From NCBI GenBank assembly GCA_010405405.1, contig MU004237.1, positions 813,965 to 877,964 of the forward strand: a stretch of 64,000 nucleotides of DNA, given 5' to 3'. The position numbers and the translations under genes were made by a program. This document shows positions 9,842 to 19,874 of the stretch, piece by piece; positions within the stretch are counted from its first letter, which is position 1, and each line of letters opens with the position of its first letter. The notes beneath the pieces were generated by a model that saw nothing but the letters and a program-made list of their open reading frames with translations, ran no database searches and was not told the DNA's origin. Source of the DNA: Microthyrium microscopicum. Its lineage: Eukaryota > Ascomycota > Dothideomycetes > Microthyriales > Microthyriaceae.

Positions 9842-12182
9842 TCAATTGACGATGTCATTGATGGATATTCTCCGTGGTACTTTCTGTGGCGTGATTGGTT
9901 CAAATGGAGGAGATTTCGGTTCTGGTTGAATAATCGGGGCGGAATTGTCTTTGGCATTGCTTGAAACCGGTCGCAAAGCTGGAGGTGTATCCTGGTCTTT
10001 GCTGTCATTTGCCAGGTTCGTAATGCTGAGGCTGGATGGCTTCTTCACATCTTCCCCAGCCTGATTGAGCGAAGTTTTTGAGGCTTTCCATTTCAGAGTG
10101 TTTGGCCCAGCGGCTGCAGCAGAGCTCTTGGTGGGCTTGGCTTTCTGTGCTTGCTTCTGAGCCTTTGTAGGGCCCTTGACAAATTTGACATTGGACTTTG
10201 GAGGACGGCCACGCTTTGCAGGTGCCATCTTTGCTTTTGTCTCAGTCTTGACAAGATTCAATCCAAAATCGATCTTGGGCACGTTCATAGCCGCGGAAGG
10301 AACCGAGGTCGCGCGACTAGACACTGGGGTTGGAATAGAATCCTCAGCAATCTGTTTCTTCGGTGTTTTCGTCGGAGACGGTGGAATAGCCACGACAACA
10401 GAGCTCTGGGATTTCATACGATCGGCTTCTTCCTTCGTAGGGTAGTCGTCCGCAGGCTCGTCCCAGTGTCTCATAGCCGCGAATTTGGCCACTTCGTCGC
10501 ATGGCCCTCGCACTGTGAGATCCCAATCAAAGTCCTTGCTTGGTGGTGGAGGATCTTGATTGATCCATATAGTAAGACCATCTCGGCGACTTCGAACAAT
10601 ACCGCAGACTTCTTTAATAAAGCGTTTGACCCCAGGAATCTTCAAAGTTGTCCCCACAACAATCAAACAATCTGGTCGAGTTCGCATATCAGCCTTCATA
10701 ACTGCACCAATCGCTTCGTCATCCGGATTGTGCTCATTGTAAAGAACCATTCGTGGTCGAAGTCGTCCAATTCCGTGGCTTCGTTTTCCGGCGTGTTCGG
10801 TACGTGCGTTGTCTGCCTCTTCGCACATCCCACATGTTGGTGGTTCAGGACCATCAAAAAGTTCTGCATCTAGCTCTTCCATGAAATTGCATTTCGAGCA
10901 GACCATTTGCTGTAAGCCACCGTGAACCTGGACAGTTTTCGGCCATGGACCTTTTTGTGGAAGAGGAGCTGTGGTTTTCAAAGGATCCATGGATGTATCT
11001 AGTCCGTCGACGTTTTGTGTATACAGCCTTAGTAACCGGCCTTCGTCAGCAAGTGTTGCCAAAAGGTGGTGAAATGCAGTTGGTTGACAGTTTTTGCTCA
11101 AGGCTGATAATTCGCGAACCATGTAGTGGAAAGACGAGGTTGAATTTCCATCCCGATAAACTGAGGCATCGAATAGTTCTTTGCCAGATGACTTTAGATT
11201 ATGCTGTTTCTTGAGAGATTTGAATAGACCTTTGGAGGATCGAAAGTCGGGAACTGTTCTAGGATTAGTATGTGGTATTGGGGTAATCTAGGGTAAACTT
11301 ACTGCCTGCAGAAACGGAAATGCCAGCACCCGCCACAACAACAATTTTTCGACGCTTATTTAGGGCCATGAGAAGTTTTTGCAGTTCGGCTTTCTGCTCA
11401 ATTTCAATGTTCTTCTCCTTGAGATTGAGAAATTGTGGGATCCTCGGTTTCGGTTCGTAGCTTGTCCGCCTCCGCTTAGCAGGGGGAGTGTCGTTGTCAT
11501 TGTCATCGGGACGACGTGAATCTGGAGCAGGCGATGCAGCCGATGACGAAGGCACCGAGGATAATTGTGAAGACATTGGCGAAGGATAGGCAGCGCCAAA
11601 GTCTGATGGTGGAGTAGGAGAGCGCGCAAAGTTTGAAAGAGGAGAACTAGATCCATCGCTGCTCATGGTTGATATAGTGTCAAGAGGCGAGGGCGCGGCA
11701 CATGCATCGTTGGCAGCCATCGTGATGTCAGTGAATTGGGAGGAAGTAACGATTGTAGATGGTTCTGACGGGGCAGGCGCGAGGTTAGGCAACCCTATAG
11801 GTGCTGGTGAAGGCGCTCGAGAAGGCATGGAAGGTGAAATCTTGGATCGCGTTAAGCGGTTGGAAATGACGCGGGGAGTGCGAATTATGGCATTTCCGAA
11901 GTATTTAGCAGTTGACCAAAGGCGAGATGGAGTGGCCGACGGGCTGAGGTGGTCTAAACAATTGAGCTTGGTGTTGTTGGAGGAAGAAGGAGGATTGTTG
12001 GGTGGTGTTGGGGATGAAAGGTGGTTGACTTTGGGTGGATCTTCCTCGGCGTGTGCAATAAGGGAGCACTGGGAGCCAGAAAGGCGGAGAGGAGGATCCA
12101 TGTCTGCACCATCTGCACTCGCTGTGTTTACGCTGGCAAGCCGCTTTGTTTTGGCCTTGGCGGCCCGTGTATTCATTCCCAT
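9842..12182 (-). CDS. hst4: NAD-dependent histone deacetylase, Hst3/Hst4-type sirtuin
   Basis: Two exons, 12182-11303 and 11253-9842, joined across a 50-bp intron, give 763 residues. Splicing rebuilds the NAD-binding motif GAGISVSAGIPDFRSS exactly. Then follow TQNVDGLD, the catalytic-histidine motif VQVHGGL, and two zinc CxxC pairs (CSKC and CGMC), then GTTLKIPGVKRFIKE. The N-terminal ~230 residues are Ser/Pro-rich with a basic AKRRRTS stretch, and the C-terminal ~300 residues are basic/disordered with an AT-hook-like KRGRPPKS. Fungal Hst3/Hst4 enzymes deacetylate histone H3 K56 and support genome stability and silencing; assignment to Hst4 rather than Hst3 follows fungal naming custom. The ATG at 12182 is the first in frame. 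Confidence 0.92.
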
Positions 12183-12259
12183 ATTGTCCACTTATACAAC
12201 CAATTGCCGGTCTGATATAGCTCCGATCAGATTCAAATACTTATAAATGTGGTCGCCTA

Positions 12260-12405
12260 CCGTTTTCTTCCATCAAGTTCGAACGTGTTAGCGCGCTTTT
12301 TTTGCTAGTGGCGCTTTGAAGTTAGGTAGTAACTCGCTATTGCTTACGGACAAACCTCCCCTAAAAAACCGCGCTAACACGTTCGAACTTGACGGAAGAA
12401 AACGG
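12260..12405. mobile_element. 146-bp MITE with 36-bp terminal inverted repeats and TA target duplication
   Basis: The left end (12260-12295, starting CCGTTTTCTTCC) is the inverted copy of the right end (12370-12405, ending GGAAGAAAACGG) with one mismatch in 36. Both ends are flanked by TA (12258-12259 and 12406-12407), the target duplication of Tc1/mariner-superfamily elements including fungal Fot1/pogo types. There is no coding capacity. It sits between the divergent promoters of the sirtuin and Med16 genes, about 75 bp upstream of the sirtuin ATG, and its near-identical arms suggest a recent insertion not heavily altered by RIP. Low-complexity sequence and short frames fill the rest of the gap to 13044. 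Confidence 0.85.
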
Positions 12406-12407
12406 TA

Positions 12408-13044
12408 AACTTGATAAAATCATTCACCAGTTTCGTAAAGGCAGCGCGTTTGTTTTGGGCTCTGATTATGGAGCTGCCGCTGCTGGTCAAAGGGCTGCAT
12501 GGGAAGGCTAGTTGCAAGGTAGCCAGGATGTTGTATCGAGTATTGCAAAGAATCGCGACGCGAGTAAGGTGAAATAACAAAGTTGAAATGAAAAGCTAGC
12601 GCTCGAATAAAACAATCGCCTTGAACAATACTTTATTCATGTATTGTGGATTGTCAATTGTATGAAGTCTTATGGTGTTGAGAAGTTTAAAGATCGCAGG
12701 GCAGTCGCGACTGACGCTGATTCCTTCGTGCCTTCCTCCCGCTGCACGCTAACTGGCTGTAAGAGGCTAAGAGCTGCTCTTGCCTTGCTTGAACACGCGA
12801 AGATCCCTGTTCCCTGTTTCTGCGCTAATCCCCTTCGGGTTTTACTATTCTTCGACATGTTTGACCAGACCAATGCCTAGAAGCTTTTCATCATCCATAC
12901 CAATATCCAGCATTCTCATTGCCTTAGCCCACAAATCCATTTATCATGAATCTAATTACAAGAAAGATCCGACCTACCTAGCTATCACACAAATATTTCT
13001 ACCACTCCAAACAAGCACTGTCTGCTAGACAAGACCATCATATA
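12408..13044. other. Intergenic, upstream of Med16
   Basis: 637 bp with overlapping short frames on both strands (around 12374-12580 and 12644-12880). None shows a domain, intron structure or consistent codon use. I see no gene. Confidence 0.5.
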
Positions 13045-16000
13045 ATGTTGGCTGATCATGATACTTTGATGGATGATCTATTTGGTGACTCTGAAGCCGT
13101 GCAAATTCCTGCTGCTCCACCGCTCCATGGCTTAAACCAGCGACTAGACGATCTATCACGGGGCAGTTGCTGCCAGTGAGTCTGATGTATCACTCATCGT
13201 TTGCATCGCTAACATATTCCCAGGAGACTAGCTTATTCAAGGGAGGGCGCCATTGCCGCAATATCAAAAGATTCAAAATCCATCAGCATTTCCATTTTGA
13301 GCCGAAATCCCAGGCATGGCACTTGGTCTCTGAAGCCGCTCAACGTCATTACTCCTGAACTTGGAGATGAGGGTTCAGCGTCCATCGTTCACATCGCGTG
13401 GAGCCCACTTGGCGGTGATTTGGCAATAGTGGATGATGCTGGCCAAATATGCATATATCGTTCATTTCAGGTTCTCGGTCAGATGAGACTCCAGCCTCAA
13501 AAGTCACTTGTTATCGAACATGACTTTCGTTCCATCGTTGGCTTTCACTGGTTTGGGGTCTTTCCTCATAGTCGTAGTGTAAGATGAGTCTAAATCAATA
13601 TCACAATTTACTGATCCCTAGCAGACTGGTGTGTGTTGGTCAGCAACCCGAACTGGCGCCAACTGGCAATACGACACGAAACACAGCGTTGGACCAGTTG
13701 GTCCTTGTAATCCTATCAAATCTGGCAATGCATTTCTATCCTTGTCTCGAGGAGGAGTATTAAAGCTTTTCTTTGCTCTTCAAGATGGTACATACAGCGT
13801 TCAATCTTGCACTCTGGATGGCGCACCACACATTGCAGATGCAATAAGTCATGCGGCTTTTGCTCCAGATTCGGGTAGGCATGATCTAGTTGTGCTTTTA
13901 CAATTTACTGATGACAACAGACAATTCGCTTATGGTAGCAGCATACGACCTATCGCGTCAACTCAAAGTATTTCGCATACACGTCAACTGGAAATACAAC
14001 GAAAAGGAGCCTCAAGAAGCACCCCGTCCAAGTCTTGAGGTTGTCCCTCACGCATGGGAAGAATCATGTCATCCCTTGTCGGCAAATTCCATGGGCCAGG
14101 ACAACTCAACCGCTGGAGGACCAGATTCCTCCTATCTTTCTCAAATGACTCATTTAGAATTCTTGGCTCCGGAGAGTTCTGGCAAGACATCTGGAAATCG
14201 AGACTCGGTCCCTACAATACTCGCAACCTTTTGCAACATACCGAGAGCTGCCACCATGGTATATGATCCATTAAATCGATATCAAAACGCCGCAAGTGTG
14301 GTTTGTCGCTGGCATCTAAAGGCTGTTAAGTTGCCACCCGTGTTGGCTGTATTCGATGAAATACAGGCTATGTATTTCAAAAATGTTCCAGGTTTGATCA
14401 AATCTTCCGAACAGACAATAAAGGTTAGTGCACATCCATCTGTATTCCTCAAATCATATTGGTGCTGAACTAACTTGTCTTTAGCAAGAACTTCAGCTGG
14501 AAAGGCTCTCCGATGTCCATCTGCATTCAATAGTACTCTCGCAAACTATCTTGAGGCATAACACGCTTCTTGGATTTGCGATGAGCGATGGTGCCATAGA
14601 GTTCCGATTTAGAGAATCCATGGAACTGGCTTCCGCCGATGGTAACTATGAAGAAGTCTCGACATTACCGCAATCAGGCTTTAGTTTTCCTCAAGGAGAG
14701 CCAGGTATGTGTCTTCACTCGGTACAGGCATTATCTGACGACTTTCAGTTCTCAATGTTGCACTGTCACCAAACTTTTGCTGTGCTCTCGCCATGAATAC
14801 AGATGGTAAAGTCAAATTGAGACGCATGGAGTATTCCGTGGACAGTCTAGGGTCTCTGAATGAAGATCAGCGTATGTTAATGCCCAGTGTACACGACTCT
14901 AGTCTAACATTCTCTTGTAGCGCAATTCGGGGCTATATCTGCACTACTGGCATCATCTGTTACCTCCTCCTTCATTGGATACTGTACAGTTGATGATATT
15001 CTTGCCATACTTCCCCCAGACATCCCAATTAGTAAGTCATGACTCTCTTCATCCAAAAGTGATCGCTCATTCTTTTAGCACTCGCAAATGCCATAGCAGA
15101 ACAACTCTTCATGGCTTGTTCTGCAGTTCCAACAGGCAGCATCGATTTCCTCAACCCCAAAAATCAGACCACGGCATACTTCCTCAAGTCTACTATGTTA
15201 CAGCGCTGTATATCATTCCACTACGCACTATCACCAATGGAACACGGCTGTCTCAGCATCAATGCCAAACTTGCCTGGACCCTCTTCAACATGAAAAGCG
15301 TGATCGCAAGTCTCTACTATTGCACCAATCCCGAACCCAGTTGGCGGATTGAGATTGCGAATACTATGCTTGGAAATATCCGCTATGCTACTGGTGTAGT
15401 TGGATTTATACTTCAAGAAATCAGCAATCTCCGCCACGACCTGGGAGACAATGGGCTCAACGATCACGCCGCCATCGCCGAGAAGAGTAAGCCGCCCCCC
15501 ATCCGCCACCACCCCATCTCCCTCTATCCAATTGCCCAATATAACTAACACACAAGCAGTCAAAGCCAGTGGCTCCCCCGCCCTGCTCTTCATCTTCTGT
15601 TCTCTCCCGCGCAAAACACTCCGTCAATGCCTAAACCTCCTCCAAAAACTCTGGGACCTCACCAACAAGAACATGAACACCCCCTCCGAGACCAACCCCC
15701 AACTCCAGCAACAATGGAAACAATTCGCTAGCGAGCTAGTCAGAAATTGTCCACATTTCAACCTTGTTTTTAAAACGCATGATTTCCTCGACCAAGAACA
15801 AGCTCCCGAAAAACGCCGCCGCAACCCGCTCGAAACGCTTCTTGTCGAACTCGATGGCTATCTGGCTAGAGCTTATGAGAAATCGAATTACTCGGATGCG
15901 GATAGATTGAGTTCGGAAATGCGCATGTTTGTCCGCGCAGAGATCTCGCCGTCGCTTTTGCCTATTGCGGGCGCCCTGCTTAAGAAGATGGAGGGACTGG

Positions 16001-16326
16001 GTCGGTACTATGATCAGGGCGCGTTGTATAGGCTCGATACGAGCTTTCTAGGCGCCTGGGGCGCTCTAGCAATCACAGCGGAGAAGAGACGGTGGGATTC
16101 CGTGCGCAAGAGCGAGTATGGGATGCAAGCGAGAGTCAGACGATGTCCAAGATGTGCGAGTGTCATGGAAGAGGTTAGACAGGGCGATCCAGCGGTCCTG
16201 TGGATGACTGTTATGGGGGCCCTCAGGAGTTGCAATTGTGGCAACTCGTGGGCGGTGGGCCAGATGGATGAGGAGAGGAAGAGCAATGGTGATGTGGTGA
16301 GGGTCAAGAGGGAGCGAGAGGATTAG
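13045..16326 (+). CDS. MED16: Mediator of RNA polymerase II transcription subunit 16
   Basis: Nine exons (13045-13175, 13224-13578, 13625-13874, 13921-14423, 14485-14704, 14749-14871, 14921-15031, 15079-15486, 15560-16326) are phase-consistent and give 955 residues; one acceptor (13622 or 13625) is ambiguous by one Gln. The start has an acidic MDDLFGD segment, then QRLAYSREGAIAAIS and WSPLGGDLAIVD, as expected for the WD-like N-terminal fold of Med16. GVLNVALSPNFCCALAM and the conserved helical part follow, and the end carries the CPRCASVMEE ... CNCG cysteine motif found at the C-terminus of fungal Med16. Med16 (Sin4) is part of the Mediator tail and contacts activators. Confidence 0.9.
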
Positions 16327-16443
16327 AAGGACTCTGAACCCGTTGAGATGTTCAATGCGTGGTGGAGACAGTTGAGGGAGATGGGAAATTGTTCGTGGTG
16401 AGTTTTACTGGACCTTGCGTTGATATAATGGCTAGCATAGCAC

Positions 16444-16495
16444 TTGATGGTAGCCATCGCGGTTGATGGTAGCCATCGCGGTTGATGGTAGCCAT
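16444..16495. repeat. 19-bp tandem repeat, 2.7 units
   Basis: TTGATGGTAGCCATCGCGG is repeated exactly at 16444 and 16463 and partly at 16482. Each unit contains a near-palindrome (GATGGTAGCCATC). It lies downstream of Med16 in non-coding sequence. Confidence 0.9.
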
Positions 16496-16731
16496 GAATT
16501 GCGATATGCTTTGCGTGCTGGAAGGGTCACTTGGCCTTTTCAGCACTTGTTGGCTTGGATGGCACGCTTTTATAAATTTAAACTAACAAAGTCAGTCCTT
16601 GTCAAGGGGTCCAGAGGCTCTCAAGTTGTCAATGCAGCTGCCATGCTCGTATAGAATCGCAGACTGCTGCAGTCGTGGCAACCGGAGGATTGCGTCAGTA
16701 TGCGCAGCTTCGGACACAACAAACCACTGCA

Positions 16732-17364
16732 ATGCTGCAAGATGCGCTCCAGAAATTAGCAAATGAGCTAGCAGATGAGCAATTAGAGCAAGGGCTGACA
16801 CTTGAATACCGTGATGAAGTCGAGGTAAGCTCGACGCCGTTGAGAGAAGACAGCATGCTCCGAGACAACTTTAACACAGGGCCAGATCAAGAAGAACTGG
16901 ACGAAATTTTGGAAGCAGAGGGAGAGGAAGACCTGGAAGAAGACCAAGTCATTATCAGCGGCCAGTTTGAAGATTGGTCGACCGGTGGGCCGAACTGCTC
17001 ATGTCTATGTGCTAGGTGGGAGAAGCCTGTTAAAAAGTGTTCGTGCCACTGCCATTGGATGGGAACTTCAACTAGTGAAGATATTGCGCATTTGCAGTTA
17101 CATTCTGGCAGAAGACTTATGCGCGACGTGGATGAGGCTTTTCTCATCCGTAAACACGAAAGAGAGGGTTTGGATCGCAGGGAAAGGGCCCGAAAGAGAC
17201 TGCCTGAGCGCAGGGAAAAGCAGCGCAAGAAAAGGGCCGATCCCGATGAAAAACGCAAAAGAAGCGAGTACCTCAGGAAGCGGAAGGCCAAAAGAATTGA
17301 AGAGATGATGAAGAACTCTGATATCAAAAATTTTGAGAAGGGAAGAGACGAAAGGTCCACTTGA
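16732..17364 (+). CDS. Hypothetical charged protein with a CxCxC / CxCxC cluster
   Basis: I do not recognise this protein. The frame is open from 16675; the first ATG in frame is 16732, giving 210 residues. It has an N-terminal helical part (MLQDALQKLANELADEQLEQ), a strongly acidic middle (EELDEILEAEGEEDLEED), then a cysteine cluster CSCLC and, after 11 residues, CSCHCHW, and a long basic/acidic coiled-coil-like C-terminus rich in RKR/EK. The non-random composition favours a real gene, but the start is unsure: an acceptor-like CTGCAG at 16672 could mean an upstream exon is missing. The paired cysteine triplets could bind metal; this is inference. Confidence 0.5.
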   Translation: MLQDALQKLANELADEQLEQGLTLEYRDEVEVSSTPLREDSMLRDNFNTGPDQEELDEILEAEGEEDLEEDQVIISGQFEDWSTGGPNCSCLCARWEKPVKKCSCHCHWMGTSTSEDIAHLQLHSGRRLMRDVDEAFLIRKHEREGLDRRERARKRLPERREKQRKKRADPDEKRKRSEYLRKRKAKRIEEMMKNSDIKNFEKGRDERST

Positions 17365-17905
17365 GACTACCTTTTTATTTTTGAGTTTACTAACGCATCG
17401 CAATGCGTACCTAGTGTTGGCCGATGTAGGGTAATGAGGGAGGCGACGGTACCAAAGAGAGTAAACATTCTTACGTCCCAAGCGTATGCTACTACACCGG
17501 CTAGGAAGTGAACCTTTAGGCCACCATTAACCAGAATCGGAATTCTATTCGTTAGATTACCGAGAACCTCTTTGTTGCGATGGTTGTACAGAACTCCGCA
17601 GGGCGATGTGCATCGTGGTCTCGTTCCTAGCATCATTTCGTATTATACCATAGACAAAGAAAGCAGGGAATACGAGAAGAGAAAAGGAAAACCAGTGGTT
17701 AGTGTTTAGGAGGTCGCTCTGAATGCCAGATTAGTATATATTTCGACGGCATGTACTTCCAAGCACACACATCTCTTGAACAAAGATTGCCATTACTGAG
17801 CCTCTTCGTTTCCCAGTAGCAGACATTAAATCATGGTTTCCTTCGACGTAATTCTTCACTGTCTGTGCGGATATTGGGCACCGCTCAACATCACTGCGGT
17901 GTAAG
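17365..17905. other. Intergenic, no confident gene
   Basis: 541 bp; short minus-strand frames at 17367-17636 and 17731-17955 carry no family signal. Possible upstream exon sequence of the lipocalin-like gene could lie here but I cannot define one. Confidence 0.5.
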
Positions 17906-18409
17906 ATGCTCCCACTATCTCCAAATCCTAAGAGGCTGACGATGCTCACTAGCAATTCCGATGGGAGCGATGCTTCAATCTGGCCAGGCCATTATCCGTC
18001 CGGAATGGTCCAATACACTCCTGACGGTTACTATTCAGTCATCGCCGCTCCAAATGACACAGATTCAACGCTTCGTCCTAAAGGGCTGGTCCAAGGAGTG
18101 CCTCCCATTGGCGATGATGCCAACTGGGCCACTGTTGGTAAATACTCAATGGCAAAAGCTGGCACCTACAGTCTCAGCAACATCACAGCTGGACACGGAC
18201 ATGGCGGACGCGATGGTCTAACTTTTGAAATGTCAGCGCCAACTCTGACTGCGACTAACCCGCAGGATGTGGGCTCTTCGAACCATTTGACGTTCACCTT
18301 CTCGGATAATTGCAAGAGTGTGGTACTTGTTGAAGGGCGTGGGACGGTTCCTTGGAAGCTTTATTATGACAAGTTGCCCAAGGTTAAGATCTTTGCTGAT
18401 GAAGAGTAG
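17906..18409 (+). CDS. Lipocalin-like domain protein
   Basis: A 167-residue frame starting at ATG 17906. The part PSGMVQYTPDGYYSVIAAPN matches the core of the fungal/bacterial lipocalin-like domain (Lipocalin_5 type: a P-x-G-x-x-x-Y-T-x-D-G-Y-x-S signature), followed by a beta-rich remainder ending GTVPWKLYYDKLPK. Typical members carry an LxGTW-type strand before this motif; here that segment is replaced by SDGSDASIWPGHY, so the N-terminus may be truncated, divergent or supplied by an unseen upstream exon. Small-ligand binding is typical of the fold; the ligand and role here are unknown. Confidence 0.55.
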   Translation: MLPLSPNPKRLTMLTSNSDGSDASIWPGHYPSGMVQYTPDGYYSVIAAPNDTDSTLRPKGLVQGVPPIGDDANWATVGKYSMAKAGTYSLSNITAGHGHGGRDGLTFEMSAPTLTATNPQDVGSSNHLTFTFSDNCKSVVLVEGRGTVPWKLYYDKLPKVKIFADEE

Positions 18410-19306
18410 GTAGTCAGAATTGAGGGCGTGCGCTATCCTTCGAATTTAGGGTGCCTGTCAGCACCATAAAAACTTCGTTGTATGTTAAGTTTACACAAAT
18501 TGAAACCTTTCCATCATCATAGCCAACCAGTTTCATTCACTGATACAAATCATATGGATCTCAGCCCATATCAAGACTTCATTGGGGAGTAACGCTTACT
18601 CAAAAGCAGAAATCCTGAAGATACTTTAAAGGCTTTCGGTCTCTAGCTGGAGCAAGTCTTCAGCATGTTCAATGGACCAGATGAAACTATGTTTTTTGTG
18701 GGGGGACAGTGTGGTACATTGTACTCTTCATGGGATTAGGGGCAATATCAAGATGGCTCGCTTTGTATGACCCTACGCATGTTCTTTTTATGAATTATTG
18801 AACATCAACGAAAAGATGACAGTCTAGGTGAGATGTGCGAGTTGGGTCTGATTGACACAAAGCATGGAGCAATTCTTGTCCACTCTTTCTCCGGATGCTC
18901 ATCATATGTGCTGGCCATCATATTACTAGAAGACACAAGAACTGCCGTAATTCGACGAACCACGATCGGCGTTCGCCGATATTGTAATGATGTAGGATTT
19001 AGGATCACTAACTCTACAAGAGTTCGGCTCGGATGTCCGCACCACGTAATACTGAGCAGGATTCAGGAACTGCTTTCGTAAAATCAAAGGATCGAACATA
19101 CGCAATCAACCCATACTTTGATTGCTTGTAGAAGGTAGTATGAATTCTGGTTACAGCAACCGCTACCATGACATCTCTCGTTCTACATAACACCTGGTGG
19201 CGAACGTTACTGAGAATCCTCCTACATGTGGTTCGTGTTACTGAACTATTTCGGTAGTTCGTAACACAAAATCAAAACTCAGACTTGCGTTGTGAATTAT
19301 ACCTAG
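18410..19306. other. Intergenic, no gene seen
   Basis: About 0.9 kb with only short overlapping frames on both strands; no RNA gene or repeat noted. It is the upstream region of the small secreted protein gene. Confidence 0.5.
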
Positions 19307-19314
19307 CATATAAG
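19307..19314 (+). promoter_or_regulatory. TATA-box-like element
   Basis: CATATAAG lies 78 bp before the ATG at 19392, a usual distance in ascomycetes. Consistent with a strongly regulated small secreted protein gene; not tested. Confidence 0.45.
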
Positions 19315-19391
19315 AGTTCGCCTTGACGCCCCATACTAGCCGTTTTTCGCCCAACCAAAGCAATCCGCTCACTCTCATCCAATCCATCAAT

Positions 19392-19638
19392 ATGAAATTT
19401 GCTTCAATCACTGTCTTCAGCATCATGCTTTTGGTCAGTGGAGCTCTTGCTACTCCCAAGGCACTCGACGCCCTACGTTGCCCAAGGGATACATGTCGTG
19501 ATAATGAATGTAAGATAATTCCACCCAAAGAGCTAGCATTGTTTACTAATACAGTAAGGCTTCTGCCAGGATCATTCGGTATGCTGCTCAGGCGTGTGCA
19601 TTGGTGCTGGAGGAAAGAATGGTGGCACTTGTCATTAG
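19392..19638 (+). CDS. Small cysteine-rich secreted protein
   Basis: Two exons, 19392-19509 and 19559-19638, give 65 residues. The intron (49 bp) has a GTAAGA donor, an ACTAAT branch sequence and a TAAG acceptor. Using this acceptor rather than the nearer ACAG restores a cysteine-rich frame ending at TAG 19638. A signal peptide (MKFASITVFSIMLLVSGALA) is followed by a mature part with eight cysteines in the pattern C-x4-C-x4-C-x-C-x5-CC-x3-C-x9-C, including VCCSGVC. This spacing resembles disulfide-knot peptides and fungal small secreted effector candidates. No homologue is claimed. Without splicing the frame would lose most cysteines, which supports the spliced model. Confidence 0.7.
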
Positions 19639-19874
19639 AAAATATACATATTCCTGCTCCTATAGGATTTTCACTTTAGTTGTACGAAGTATAGAATTTG
19701 TGAACAAAACAATTGCGCTACTTTGCCTCTCTACTATCTCTCTGAGATGATCCCCACACAGACATCATACATCTTCTTCTCTTCATACAATGATCTTACG
19801 TCCATATCTAGCACAGCTATAATACACACTCCCTTTCTCCTAATCCACATGCCCGATTCTCCAACGTCCGCCTC

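Noticed and set aside
12408-12880. Frames downstream of the MITE as a transposase remnant
   Set aside because: The element's inverted repeats close at 12405 and the translated frames show no DDE or helix-turn-helix signal.
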